Part shown: piece after piece, positions 24,526-32,724 of the stretch
Layout of the letters: the number at the start of each line of letters is the position of its first letter
Numbering within the stretch: position 1 is the stretch's first letter
Source of the DNA: JBQLZQ01 sp052168355
GTDB lineage: Bacteria > Pseudomonadota > Alphaproteobacteria > DSM-16000 > Inquilinaceae
Direction: 5' to 3'
DNA: 64,000 nucleotides
NCBI GenBank assembly: GCA_052168355.1
Contig: JBQLZQ010000070.1
Coordinates: forward strand, 1 to 64,000
Notes under the pieces: generated by a model
Database searches by the model: none
What the model saw: only the letters and a program-made list of their open reading frames with translations
Told to the model about the DNA's origin: nothing
Translations under genes and position numbers: made by a program

Positions 24526-25965
24526 TTAAGGTGCTGCGCTGTAGGCCGTCTTGACCGTGGTGTAGAATTCCGCGGCGTAGCTGCCCTGTTCGCGCGGCCC
24601 GTAGCTGGATCCCTTGCGGCCGCCGAACGGCACGTGATAATCGACGCCGGCGGTGGGCAGGTTGACCATCACCATTCCCGCCTGACTGTTGCGCCGGAAA
24701 TCCGTGGCGTATTTCAACGAGCCGGTGCAGATGCCGGCGGACAGGCCGAAATCCGTGTCGTTGGCGACGGCAAGCGCCTGATCGTAGTCGCCGACCCGGA
24801 TGACCGATGCGACCGGCCCGAAAATCTCTTCCCGGTTGATACGCATGTCGTTGGTGGTTTCGGTGAACAGCGCCGGCGCCAGATAGAACCCTTCGCTCTC
24901 GCGGTTCAGCCGCTCGCCGCCCGCGACCTTCGCGCCTTCCTTGGCGCCCACATCCAGATAGGACAGGTCCTGGTCGAGCTGGCTCTGGTCGACGACGGGG
25001 CCGATGTCGGTTCCGTCCTTCAGGGCGTTGTCGACCTTGAGCGCCTTCATCTTGTCCAGCATGGCGCCGACGAAACGGTCGTGGATGCCCTCGGTCACAA
25101 TCAGCCGGGACGAGGCGGTACAGCGCTGACCGGTCGAGAAGAAGGCGCCGTTGACGGCACAGTTCACCGCCACGCCCAGATCGGCGTCGTCGAGCACGAC
25201 CAGCGGGTTCTTGCCGCCCATCTCCAACTGCACCTTCTTGCCGCGCTCTGCCGCCTTGACGGCGATGGCCCGGCCGGTTCCGACCGACCCCGTAAAGCTG
25301 ACAGCGTCGACCTTGTCGGACGTCACGATGGCTTCGCCGACCACCGAACCGCGTCCCATCACCAGGTTGAACACGCCTTCGGGAACGCCGGCGTCGGCCA
25401 GGATCTTGGCCAGCGCCCACCCACAGCCGGGCACAAGGTCGGCGGGTTTGAACACCACGCAGTTGCCGTAGGCCAGCGCCGGGGCGATCTTCCAGGCCGG
25501 GATGGCGATGGGGAAGTTCCACGGCGTGATCAGACCGATGACGCCCACCGGCTCACGGGTGATCTCGATCTCCACGCCCGGTCGGACGGATCCCAGCTTT
25601 TCGCCCTGGATGCGCAGCACCTCTCCGGCGAAGAACTTGAAGATCTGGCCGGCGCGGCCGGCCTCCGCGATGCCTTCGGGCAGGGTCTTGCCTTCCTCGC
25701 GCGCCAGCAGGCGGCCCAGATCGGCTTTCTGCGCCAGGATCGCGGTACCCACCGCGTCCAGGAGGTCGAACCGTTCCTGCAGCGTCGTCCGCGACCATTT
25801 TGGAAAGGCGGCGTGGGCCGCCTCGATGGCGGTCGTGGCCTGAGCGGCGTTGGCGCGGGCGTACTCCCCGATCACGTCGGACAGGTCGGACGGGTTGACG
25901 TTGGGGGCGGCTTCCGTCCCTTCGGTCCAGGACCCGGCGATGTAGTTGGCGTTAACGCCCATCAT
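24526..25965 (-). CDS. Aldehyde dehydrogenase, likely alpha-ketoglutarate-semialdehyde type
   Basis: 479 aa NAD(P)+-dependent aldehyde dehydrogenase. Seen: TPWNFPIAIPAWKIAPAL, FTGSVGTG, the general base in LEMGGKNPLVVLDDADL and the catalytic cysteine in TGQRCTASSR. The C-terminal TAGVDYHVPFGGRKGSSYGPREQG and the GEYARANAA N-terminus match the 2,5-dioxopentanoate (ketoglutarate semialdehyde) dehydrogenase branch. It directly follows the FAH-family gene, whose relatives generate that semialdehyde from 2-keto-3-deoxy-pentonates. That pairing supports the substrate call, which remains inference. Confidence 0.93.
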   Translation of the reverse strand: MMGVNANYIAGSWTEGTEAAPNVNPSDLSDVIGEYARANAAQATTAIEAAHAAFPKWSRTTLQERFDLLDAVGTAILAQKADLGRLLAREEGKTLPEGIAEAGRAGQIFKFFAGEVLRIQGEKLGSVRPGVEIEITREPVGVIGLITPWNFPIAIPAWKIAPALAYGNCVVFKPADLVPGCGWALAKILADAGVPEGVFNLVMGRGSVVGEAIVTSDKVDAVSFTGSVGTGRAIAVKAAERGKKVQLEMGGKNPLVVLDDADLGVAVNCAVNGAFFSTGQRCTASSRLIVTEGIHDRFVGAMLDKMKALKVDNALKDGTDIGPVVDQSQLDQDLSYLDVGAKEGAKVAGGERLNRESEGFYLAPALFTETTNDMRINREEIFGPVASVIRVGDYDQALAVANDTDFGLSAGICTGSLKYATDFRRNSQAGMVMVNLPTAGVDYHVPFGGRKGSSYGPREQGSYAAEFYTTVKTAYSAAP

Positions 25966-25988
25966 GGTTCTCCGTCAAGTCGGGTGGA

Positions 25989-27170
25989 TTACAAAAGGCC
26001 GCGCGCGGCCAGATTCCTCATCAATGCCCCGGCGCCGAACGTCCAGGGCGGCGCCCGGTCGCTGTGGGTGACCCGGTTGACCAGCGTTCCCAGGTCGGGG
26101 GCCGCAACGGAAACCACGTCGCCAAGCTTGTGGGTAAAGCCCCGCCCCGGCTGGTCGCGGTCCTCGATCGGCGCGAACATGGTGCCCAGAAACAGCATCA
26201 GGCCGTCCGGATATTGGTGGCTGGCGCCGATGGCCTGCCCGACCAGGTCAAGGGGATCGCGGCTGATCTCGCTCATCGCGCTGTGACCCGACAGGCGATA
26301 CCCTTCGGGACCGTCCACCGTCAAGGTCAGACCGGTCTTGCGCACCCTGTCGATGTCGAACCCGTCATCGAACAGGCGGATAAAGGGGCCGATGGCGCAC
26401 GACGCGTTGTTGTCCTTGGCCTTGCCCAGCAGCAGGGCGCTGCGTCCCTCGACATCGCGCAGATTGACGTCGTTGCCCAGGGTGGCTCCGACCGTCCGGC
26501 CGCGGGAATCGACCGCCAGCACCACTTCGGGTTCCGGATTGTTCCAGGTCGACATGGGGTGCAGCCCGATCTCCGCCCCGATCCCGACCGCCGACATCGG
26601 CTGGCTCTTGGTGAAGATCTCGGCGTCGGGTCCGATGCCCACCTCCAGGTACTGGGACCAGGCGCCCCGGTCCAGCAGCGCCTGCTTGATCCGCGCCGCT
26701 TCCTTCGAACCGGGCCGAACGCTGGCCAGATCGTCGCCGATGATGCCGGTCAGGGTGGCCCTGATCTCCTCGGCCTTGCCGGCATCGCCGCGCGCCTGCT
26801 CCTCGATCACCCGTTCCAGCATGCTGGCCACAAAGGTCACCCCGGCCGCCTTGATCGCCTGAAGATCGCACGGGGCCAGCAATCGGGCCCGGTCGGGGTC
26901 TTCCGCCCCGGACCGGCTGGCCGCCAGAACCGCGGCGACCGTCCCCACCACCGGGCCGTCGGCCGCCGCGACGGCCGCCGCGGGGTCGTCCAGGTCCAAC
27001 AGGGTGCTCATGGTCGGCGCCAAGCGCGCGATATCGATGACTTTTTCGCCGCGGACGACGATGGGCGAAGGTCCAGCGGGCGCCCCCGGAAGCCACGCCC
27101 GACCCACCAGGACCGCGCGTTCGCGATCCCGCGGCAGGCATCGGTCTGGCGTCAGCAGGGCTTCCATCAT
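25989..27170 (-). CDS. Fumarylacetoacetate-hydrolase-family protein, probable 2-keto-3-deoxy-sugar-acid dehydratase/hydrolase
   Basis: 393 aa. The C-terminal FAH catalytic domain (about 160-390) shows EVGIGPDAEIFTKSQPMSAVG, the acidic metal-site stretch WNNPEPEVVLAVDSRG and GNDVNLRDVEGRSALLLGKAKDN. The N-terminal region is the extension usual for sugar-acid FAH proteins. Start at 27170 (MMEALLTPD) has GGAG six bases upstream; the longer frame overlaps the divergent methyltransferase region. First gene of the operon with aldehyde dehydrogenase, Gfo/Idh/MocA and ThuA, giving a Weimberg-like route to 2-oxoglutarate as the simplest reading. Confidence 0.9.
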   Translation of the reverse strand: MMEALLTPDRCLPRDRERAVLVGRAWLPGAPAGPSPIVVRGEKVIDIARLAPTMSTLLDLDDPAAAVAAADGPVVGTVAAVLAASRSGAEDPDRARLLAPCDLQAIKAAGVTFVASMLERVIEEQARGDAGKAEEIRATLTGIIGDDLASVRPGSKEAARIKQALLDRGAWSQYLEVGIGPDAEIFTKSQPMSAVGIGAEIGLHPMSTWNNPEPEVVLAVDSRGRTVGATLGNDVNLRDVEGRSALLLGKAKDNNASCAIGPFIRLFDDGFDIDRVRKTGLTLTVDGPEGYRLSGHSAMSEISRDPLDLVGQAIGASHQYPDGLMLFLGTMFAPIEDRDQPGRGFTHKLGDVVSVAAPDLGTLVNRVTHSDRAPPWTFGAGALMRNLAARGLL

Positions 27171-27246
27171 GCAGTCTCCGGTACAGCGGCATCGCTCAAC
27201 GCCCGATCGGGCAATCGGACAGGACCGCAAGAAAAAGGCCAATCGT

Positions 27247-28308
27247 ATGAGTTTTGCAACCCCAACAGTCGGTTTTCCAGACAATCCATGGCTTTACCCG
27301 ACGTTTACCAATTCTACGATACAAAAGGGATATAGCCGGCGGAGCACGTCCCCGGCCATCGTCAGCAGCGGAACCGGTTCAATCGTGGCCTTGCACATCG
27401 CCAGTCCCGGAGAAGCCCAGGGAAAGCGCCTCAAGTTCAGTTGGAAGGCGCGCGTCAAGGCGTGGTGGAACGGCTATGACCTGAACGCCTTGCGCATGAG
27501 CGACTCGGGGTCCGAGGCCATCAACGCAGACGAAGGCCCGCCCCCGCTCTGGGAAGCCACGCGGATCGACATTCTGGAAAAGGTTTGGGGGGAAGGGTTC
27601 CACACGCCGGCCGACGAAAACCATATCGCCACCCTGATCAAGCCGTTCGGCCTCAACGAAAGCATGAGCGTCCTGGAACTGGGCTCGGGCCTGGGCGGTC
27701 TGGCCCGCCAGATCACCAAATCCACCGGCGCCTACGTCACCGGGCTGGAGGCGGATCCCGAACTCGCCGCGGCCGGCATGGAACGGTCGCACAAAGCCGG
27801 GCTCGACAAGCGGGCGCCGATCTCCGAATACGACCCCGAGCACCTGGCGACCGACAAGCGATTCGACGCCATCCTCGCCAAGGAGGCGTTCTTTACCATC
27901 CGCGACAAGGGCCAGATCCTGGACGGGATCGTCAACAGCCTGAAGCCCGGCGGTCAGTTCGCGTTTACCGACTACGTGCTCAAGCATTCGGCCAGCACCG
28001 GCCAGACCATCGATGAATGGCGTCAGAGCGAGGTTCCCAAGGTCCATCCCTGGACCATCGCCCAGACCCAGGAAGCGCTGGCGGAACGCACGTTCGATAT
28101 CCGCATCTCCGAGGATCTGTCGGATGTCCACCGGACGCTGATACTGGCCGCGTGGGACCGGATGACGGCGGAGCTGCCAAGCCTCCACGCCACCGAACAA
28201 AGCAAGGAAAAGCTGATGGCGGAAGGAGAGATCTGGCTGCGCCGGGTTGCCGCCCTGGACTCCGGCGACCTCAGGCTCTATCGCTTCTACGCCCTGCTCA
28301 AGGGATAG
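27247..28308 (+). CDS. Class I SAM-dependent methyltransferase
   Basis: About 353 aa from the ATG at 27247. Motif I VLELGSGLGGLARQI and the acidic end of beta-2 (VTGLEADPE) identify a Rossmann-fold methyltransferase; WNGYDLNALRMSDSG and WEATRIDILEKVWGEGFHTP precede it. The start is uncertain. The first 45 residues are low-quality and AT-rich, so a GTG at 27385 is an alternative; the ATG at 27247 has only a weak AAAGG. A 15-codon reading frame (27288-27335) in another frame overlaps the leader. Substrate unknown; relatives methylate lipids or small molecules. Confidence 0.82.
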   Translation: MSFATPTVGFPDNPWLYPTFTNSTIQKGYSRRSTSPAIVSSGTGSIVALHIASPGEAQGKRLKFSWKARVKAWWNGYDLNALRMSDSGSEAINADEGPPPLWEATRIDILEKVWGEGFHTPADENHIATLIKPFGLNESMSVLELGSGLGGLARQITKSTGAYVTGLEADPELAAAGMERSHKAGLDKRAPISEYDPEHLATDKRFDAILAKEAFFTIRDKGQILDGIVNSLKPGGQFAFTDYVLKHSASTGQTIDEWRQSEVPKVHPWTIAQTQEALAERTFDIRISEDLSDVHRTLILAAWDRMTAELPSLHATEQSKEKLMAEGEIWLRRVAALDSGDLRLYRFYALLKG

Positions 28309-28404
28309 CGTGCCATCGGCCCTTGAGGACTCCTTGCTCGATGACGGCGGCGAACCGTGGGGCGAACCCCGGTGGTGCCCGCCGCCGCATCGGCCAGACG
28401 TCAA

Positions 28405-28740
28405 TCACTCATACCGGCGGTCGAAGGTGACGACGGTCCCGTCGGCATGTGTCAGGCTGCGCGCGTAGATTTCCCTCGGGCCGAGATCGTTATCGACGAA
28501 CCCGTTGACCGTAACGGCCTCGCCCACGTCTGCCGGCACCCAGTTCGGTCCGACATAGATGCGTATGCTGCCGCTGGCGTCGGCCAACCGGAACTCATCC
28601 TCATCGGTGATCCGTTCGACCGTGCCTTGCACGGTCACCATGGTGCCGCGCTGCACGTCGCCGATCGGCGTGACTTGCTCGGCCATGGCAGGGGCCGCGG
28701 AAAACGCGGCAAGCAAAGTGGCGGCAACGAAAATCCTCAT
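28405..28740 (-). CDS. Periplasmic BOF (OB-fold) protein, YgiW-like
   Basis: 111 aa with a Sec signal peptide (MRIFVAATLLAAFSAAPAMA, cleavage before EQ). The mature domain (GDVQRGTMVTVQGTVERITDEDEFRLAD ... IRIYVGPNWVPADVGEAVTVNGFVDNDLG) is a bacterial OB-fold of the YgiW/YdeI type, linked in enterobacteria to stress responses. SD GGAG lies seven bases upstream. In E. coli, ygiW is next to qseBC; here it lies 3' of a QseBC-like pair and a 45-aa membrane protein in the same orientation. A ligand-binding or envelope-stress role is inferred from the family. Confidence 0.88.
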   Translation of the reverse strand: MRIFVAATLLAAFSAAPAMAEQVTPIGDVQRGTMVTVQGTVERITDEDEFRLADASGSIRIYVGPNWVPADVGEAVTVNGFVDNDLGPREIYARSLTHADGTVVTFDRRYE

Positions 28741-28774
28741 TTCGATACTCCAGTCGATCTGGTCCTGCAGGGGG

Positions 28775-28796
28775 GCCCCGGATGTCGGGCCGGGGC
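28775..28796. other. GC hairpin between the 45-aa protein and the BOF gene
   Basis: Perfect seven-base arms GCCCCGG (28775-28781) and CCGGGGC (28790-28796) around an eight-base loop. It may modulate expression of the BOF gene relative to the upstream genes. Its sequence resembles the second hairpin of the dispersed 140-bp repeat family. No T run follows, so it is not a standard terminator. Confidence 0.5.
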
Positions 28797-28806
28797 GCAG
28801 ACCCGC

Positions 28807-28944
28807 TCAGTCGATGGCGATGACCGCCAGGGCGACGAAGACGACGCCGCCGATCGCAAGCCACTTCCTGGCCACGCGAATCTCGATCTCGCCCGACAGC
28901 CATTCGCCGGCCTGACGCAGGTTAAGCTTTTGGACTTCATTCAT
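28807..28944 (-). CDS. 45-aa single-span membrane protein in the two-component operon
   Basis: A frame too short for usual gene calling but well supported. The ATG at 28944 is preceded by GGAAGGAG at about six bases spacing. The peptide starts MNEVQKLNLRQAGEWLSGEIE and continues with a basic segment (RVARKW) and one hydrophobic helix (LAIGGVVFVALAVIAID) ending in TGA at 28807. The charge pattern predicts a cytoplasmic amphipathic N-terminus and a C-terminal membrane anchor. It sits 46 bases after the sensor kinase stop and 66 before the BOF gene, all in one direction, so it may modulate or be controlled by the kinase. No known family recognised. Confidence 0.78.
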   Translation of the reverse strand: MNEVQKLNLRQAGEWLSGEIEIRVARKWLAIGGVVFVALAVIAID

Positions 28945-28990
28945 GACTCGCTCCTTCCTCAAGACTGTTCATCGATCCGACAGGTGAGGT

Positions 28991-30373
28991 TTAGGAGCCG
29001 AGCCTGACCGCAGTCTGACAAGAGTTCAGATCGTCTCCGGACCGGAACGACAGGACGAATTCGGCACCACCGCCCGAAGGCGAACACGCCTCGACCGTAC
29101 CACCCTGCGCGCGCTGAAGGCGGTCGACGATGGCAAGACCCAAGCCGGCCCCGCCCGGCGCCGCGGCATCGCCGCGCCAGCTCGGTTCGAACATGCGCGC
29201 CCGCGCGCCGGGGGGAAGGCCCGGGCCATGATCACGCACGCGCAGGACAGCGCCGGGGCCGACGGTGATTTCCACCTCCCCTGCTCCAGCGTGCAGGATC
29301 GCATTCTCGACCAGGTTGGACAGCGCCACCTCGACCCCGTCCGGGTTCGCGATGGCAAGAACCGGGCGCGGGGGCAGTGCAAGGGACAGCTCGACGCCCT
29401 TGCCATAGGCGAAAGGAGCAAGCGCCGCGGTCACGGATTCCGCGATGGCGCCAAGATCGGCGCATGCGGTGTCGGTCACTTCCAGCCCATCGGCGCGCGC
29501 GGAGGCCAGCACCTGCCGCACGGTGCGCGACAAAGCCGCCAAGTCCGCACGCAGCCGGTCCGTCGTCTCGCCCGGCGGCAGGGCGTCCAGCCGCGCGACC
29601 AGCACCGCCACCGGCGTGCGCAAGGCATGGGCGGCTTCCGCGGCGTGGCGCTTCTCTGCCGCCACGGCGGCGTTCAGCCGATCGAGCGACCGCCGCGTGG
29701 CATCGATGAGATCCGCGACCTCGGCAGGCACGCGGCCTTCGGGCGCAGGGGGCGTGGGGGCGCCGGGCCGGACGCTGCGCGCCCATCGTGCGGCGGCCGC
29801 CACCGGGACAAGTCCGCGGCGGATCAGGAAGGCATTCGCGCCGATAAGAAGCAATACGACGGGCAGTATCGGCAGCCAGATGTGGCCCGCGAACTCCGCC
29901 ACAAGGGCCCGTGAAAGAAGGTTGGCCGGATCGCCCCGCATGACAAAGACGAGGCGAAGGCTATCGGTGCGGCCGTCCACCTTGTGGGCGGCGACCACCG
30001 TTACACCCTCCGGACCCACAAGCCGGGTAACCCAGTCGTTCGCGAAGATACCGGTTTCCGTTGCGGGAGGCGGGATCAGGCCCGGATTGGCGGCATCGAG
30101 GATCGCGCCGCCCCGATCCAGAAGCGCGAAGGCGTAGGCCGCGGGATGTTCTTCGTAAAGCCTGCGGGTCTCAGGAGAAATCTGCAACGCCCCACGATCC
30201 AGCGCCGCCTCCAGCCGCCCCATCTGGCGCTCAATGACCTGGGCCTCGAGCCCCTCCCGATCCGAGCCGTAATAGACCGCGACCGCGACCGCATTGATGA
30301 GGATCACGGCGGTGGCGATCAGCGCAAGCCGACGTGTCAGGATCCGCGCGAGCGGTGCCGCGGGGGCGCTCAC
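28991..30373 (-). CDS. QseC-like sensor histidine kinase
   Basis: 460 aa. Two membrane helices (about 12-34 and 165-187) flank a periplasmic sensor of about 130 residues. A HAMP-like linker is followed by HisKA with AEAAHALRTPVAVL (phosphoacceptor H), and HATPase_c with N box LSNLVENAILHA, G1 RDHGPGLP and G2 GAGLGLAIVDRL. The overall plan matches QseC/2CSK kinases. The start is GTG at 30373, overlapping the regulator stop as GTGA (30370-30373), with AGGAG eight bases upstream; a longer frame from 30436 lies inside the regulator gene. It should phosphorylate the adjacent OmpR-type regulator. Confidence 0.92.
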   Translation of the reverse strand: MSAPAAPLARILTRRLALIATAVILINAVAVAVYYGSDREGLEAQVIERQMGRLEAALDRGALQISPETRRLYEEHPAAYAFALLDRGGAILDAANPGLIPPPATETGIFANDWVTRLVGPEGVTVVAAHKVDGRTDSLRLVFVMRGDPANLLSRALVAEFAGHIWLPILPVVLLLIGANAFLIRRGLVPVAAAARWARSVRPGAPTPPAPEGRVPAEVADLIDATRRSLDRLNAAVAAEKRHAAEAAHALRTPVAVLVARLDALPPGETTDRLRADLAALSRTVRQVLASARADGLEVTDTACADLGAIAESVTAALAPFAYGKGVELSLALPPRPVLAIANPDGVEVALSNLVENAILHAGAGEVEITVGPGAVLRVRDHGPGLPPGARARMFEPSWRGDAAAPGGAGLGLAIVDRLQRAQGGTVEACSPSGGGAEFVLSFRSGDDLNSCQTAVRLGS

Positions 30374-31047
30374 CCTTGGGGCTCCTTTGCAAGCATCCAA
30401 CCCACTCCGCGGATGGTGACGATGGGCAGCGGGCATCCCGCCGCATCCAACCCCCGGCGCAGGCGCGACACGGCGGCCTCAAGCGCGTTGGGGCCCACCT
30501 CGTCGTCAAGGGTGTAGATGGCGTCCTCGAGCACGCGCCGCGGCGCCACCCGTCCGGCCCCCCGCATCAGCTGTTCCAGCACGCCCAGTTCGCGTCGGCC
30601 AAGAAGGATCGGCTCGTCGTGAACACTGGCCGTTCGCGCCACCGTGTCGAAAGCCAGCGGCCCGATGCGGAGGACCGTTCCGCTGCGGTCGCCCGGCCGG
30701 CGCAGGACGGCGCGGCAGCGTGCGATCAGTTCGGGCATGTCCACGGGCTTGACCACATAATCATCCGCCCCCCCGTCAAGGCCAGCCAGACGGTCGGCAA
30801 GCTGGTCGCGCGCCGTCAGCACAATGACCGGCACGCGTCCCTCATCCCGGAGCACGGGAAGCAGATGCAGCCCATCGCCGTCGGGAAGGCCAAGGTCCAG
30901 AAGGACGAGCGCATAGGGGGCCAGTGCCGCCAGCTCGCGCGCTTCGCCGGCCGTGCCGGCATGATCGACGGCGAAGCCCGCGCGTCGCAAGGCATCTGTC
31001 ACCGCCTCCGCGAGGGGCGGATGATCCTCGACAAGCAGGATGCGCAT
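30370..31047 (-). CDS. OmpR-family response regulator, QseB-like
   Basis: 225 aa. Receiver domain with acidic pocket ED (7-8), phosphoacceptor D51 in VLLDLGLPDGDGL, and K in YVVKPVDM. A C-terminal winged helix follows (about 125-220: RRELGVLEQLMRGAGRV ... LEAAVSRLRRGLDAAG). Start ATG at 31047 gives the canonical MRILLVEDH and has AAGGAA six bases upstream. First gene of the operon with the kinase, 45-aa membrane protein and BOF protein. A 17-bp direct repeat lies immediately upstream and could be its own binding site. Confidence 0.94.
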   Translation of the reverse strand: MRILLVEDHPPLAEAVTDALRRAGFAVDHAGTAGEARELAALAPYALVLLDLGLPDGDGLHLLPVLRDEGRVPVIVLTARDQLADRLAGLDGGADDYVVKPVDMPELIARCRAVLRRPGDRSGTVLRIGPLAFDTVARTASVHDEPILLGRRELGVLEQLMRGAGRVAPRRVLEDAIYTLDDEVGPNALEAAVSRLRRGLDAAGCPLPIVTIRGVGWMLAKEPQG

Positions 31048-31060
31048 CTCGGTTTCCTTC

Positions 31061-31094
31061 AACTTGGCGGCGCAGGCAACTTGGCGGCGCAGGC
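31061..31094. repeat. Perfect 17-bp tandem duplication upstream of the response regulator
   Basis: AACTTGGCGGCGCAGGC occurs at 31061-31077 and again, identical, at 31078-31094. It lies 14 bases upstream of the regulator ATG, within or next to its leader. Direct repeats suit OmpR-family binding, but slippage is equally possible. Confidence 0.8.
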
Positions 31095-31452
31095 GTCATC
31101 CTTGGACCGTTCGGGCGACATCGATCCGCTTGGCTTGCATCCTATCGAAGATACTGACCCGAACCTGACGAACCGAAACCGTGATCGTTCTTTTCGATCC
31201 AGGCGCACACGAACGATAGGCAAGCCCGCGGCTGCCAGGTCCTTCGGGGTTCGGCGGTCGCTGCCCCGTTTGTCTCGCTGCTCGGTCAGCGACCTCTCGG
31301 AAGCCGCTGGCGGGCCGAAAGACTGAGGCATAGGACTGCAGACCCACAAACCACCGCTTTGCCCGCATCCGGGACGATGGCCAGAGATATTCGCCGCCCA
31401 ATGCACGAATGGAAGGGTCCGTCGATCACATGTCGTCCGTCCCAGCACGGCA
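31095..31452. other. Non-coding region between the two-component operon and rpmJ
   Basis: About 360 bases without a credible gene on either strand; the open frames present have no family features. It should contain the leftward promoter of the two-component operon. Nothing more specific is seen. Confidence 0.5.
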
Positions 31453-31481
31453 TTGACAGGACCACCGCAGGTCGCTATTTA
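31453..31481 (+). promoter_or_regulatory. Sigma-70-type promoter of rpmJ
   Basis: Consensus -35 TTGACA (31453-31458) and -10 TATTTA (31476-31481) with optimal 17-base spacing. Transcription would start near 31488, giving a leader of about 97 bases before rpmJ. Confidence 0.75.
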
Positions 31482-31584
31482 ACCGCCTCTTTTTTGAAAT
31501 CGCGGTCTTTGGGCCTCGAAGGGCCGGTCTGGACGCCGTTCCCGGCGGCGCTCCGGGTAGGCGATGCGACGGAAGGTTTGGGTG

Positions 31585-31710
31585 ATGAAGGTCGTTAACT
31601 CTCTGAAAACTCTGAAGACCCGTCATCGCGCCTGTCGGGTGATCCGCCGCAAGGGGCGGGTCTATGTGATCAACAAGGTCAACCCGCGCTTCAAGGCCCG
31701 CCAGGGCTGA
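31585..31710 (+). CDS. rpmJ: 50S ribosomal protein L36 (41 aa, zinc-free form)
   Basis: Large-subunit ribosomal protein, 41 aa. The peptide starts MKVVNSLKTLKTRHRACRVI and ends VNPRFKARQG, matching the longer alphaproteobacterial L36 type. Only one cysteine is present, so the zinc-binding CxxC...C/H set of the short form is missing. It stands alone between its own promoter (31453-31481) and an intrinsic terminator (31792-31816). Too short for many gene finders. Confidence 0.95.
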   Translation: MKVVNSLKTLKTRHRACRVIRRKGRVYVINKVNPRFKARQG

Positions 31711-31791
31711 ACGAACGCCGGCGGCCGCGCCGTGGCGCCCGTTCAAGGGTCCCAGGCGCGCCGCCAGACATCGACCGGTCGATTGCCGCCG

Positions 31792-31816
31792 CCGCGTCCC
31801 TTCGGGCGCGGTTTTT
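31792..31816 (+). terminator. Intrinsic terminator of rpmJ
   Basis: Arms CCGCGTCC (31792-31799) and GGGCGCGG (31804-31811) around loop CTTC pair over eight bases with one G-T wobble, followed directly by TTTTT (31812-31816). It ends the single-gene rpmJ transcript. Confidence 0.85.
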
Positions 31817-31847
31817 CGTATGCGCCCCTTTCCTGGGGTGAAGCCCG

Positions 31848-32618
31848 GTGACCGCCACGACCCTGCTGGCCTGGCTGATCCCGCCCGGTCTTGAGCCCTG
31901 GGCGGCGCTGACCCTGATCGGCGTCAGCCTTCTGACCTCGGCCCTGACCGCCGCCCTGTCCCTGGGCGGCGGCGTGGCCCTGCTGGCGGTGATGGCCACC
32001 ATGATGCCGGCGGCCGCCATCATCCCGGTGCACGGGGTCGTCCAATTCGGCTCCAACGCCGGCCGCGCCGTGCTGCTGCGGACCGCCGCAAACCGGCGTA
32101 TCCTCATGTGGTTCACCCTGGGCAGCATCGTCGGCATCGCGGCCGCCGCCCCGCTGGTCATCGAGCTGCCGGGCTGGGGCCTGAAACTGGCCCTGGGGCT
32201 GTTCATCCTCTATTCGACCTGGGCGCCGCGCCCGAAAATCCGGGATCCCAACCCCACGGCCTTTGCCCTGACCGGTGCCGTCGCCTCGTTTCTGACGATG
32301 TTCCTGGGGGCCACCGGCCCGTTCATCGCCGCCATCCTGTCGCAGCAGCAGCTGGTCCGTCAGGCCATCGTCGGGACCCATGCGGTGTGCATGACCATCC
32401 AGCACGGCTTCAAGATCGTGGCGTTCGGCCTGCTGGGGTTCGCGTTCGGACCGTGGCTGCCGCTGATCGTCGCGATGATCGCCGCGGGGTTCCTGGGGAC
32501 GATGGCCGGCACGCGCATCCTGCACAGGCTGCCCGAAGCCCGCTTCGGCGCCGCGTTTCGGCTGCTTCTGACGGTCCTGGCCGCCAACCTGATCGCGTCG
32601 TCGCTTGGCCTGTACTGA
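31848..32618 (+). CDS. TauE/SafE-family membrane transporter (TSUP)
   Basis: 256 aa with about eight hydrophobic segments. The first repeat has LTSALTAALSLGGGVALLAVMATMMPAAAIIPVHG and the second SFLTMFLGATGPFIAAILSQQQL, the paired motifs of TSUP proteins, which export sulfite, sulfoacetate or other organosulfur anions. Start is GTG at 31848, with only a weak purine stretch upstream. No sulfur genes are adjacent, so the substrate is open. Confidence 0.9.
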   Translation: MTATTLLAWLIPPGLEPWAALTLIGVSLLTSALTAALSLGGGVALLAVMATMMPAAAIIPVHGVVQFGSNAGRAVLLRTAANRRILMWFTLGSIVGIAAAAPLVIELPGWGLKLALGLFILYSTWAPRPKIRDPNPTAFALTGAVASFLTMFLGATGPFIAAILSQQQLVRQAIVGTHAVCMTIQHGFKIVAFGLLGFAFGPWLPLIVAMIAAGFLGTMAGTRILHRLPEARFGAAFRLLLTVLAANLIASSLGLY

Positions 32619-32724
32619 TCGGCAGCAGTGCCGGGCGCCGGCCGTTGCCTATCGACACGCCGCCTTCCGATGCTAAATTGAGCTGACCGCTTTGCGCCGT
32701 CAGGCGCGCCAGGGGAGCCCTCTT

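Noticed and set aside
23429..25522. Long leftward frame fused in frame ahead of the ThuA-like protein
   Set aside because: Only the part from 23428 onward (ThuA) is real; the rest is a shadow of the oxidoreductase and aldehyde dehydrogenase genes.
27288..27335. 15-codon ORF in the methyltransferase leader
   Set aside because: No SD and too short to support; noted only as a possible leader-peptide coincidence.
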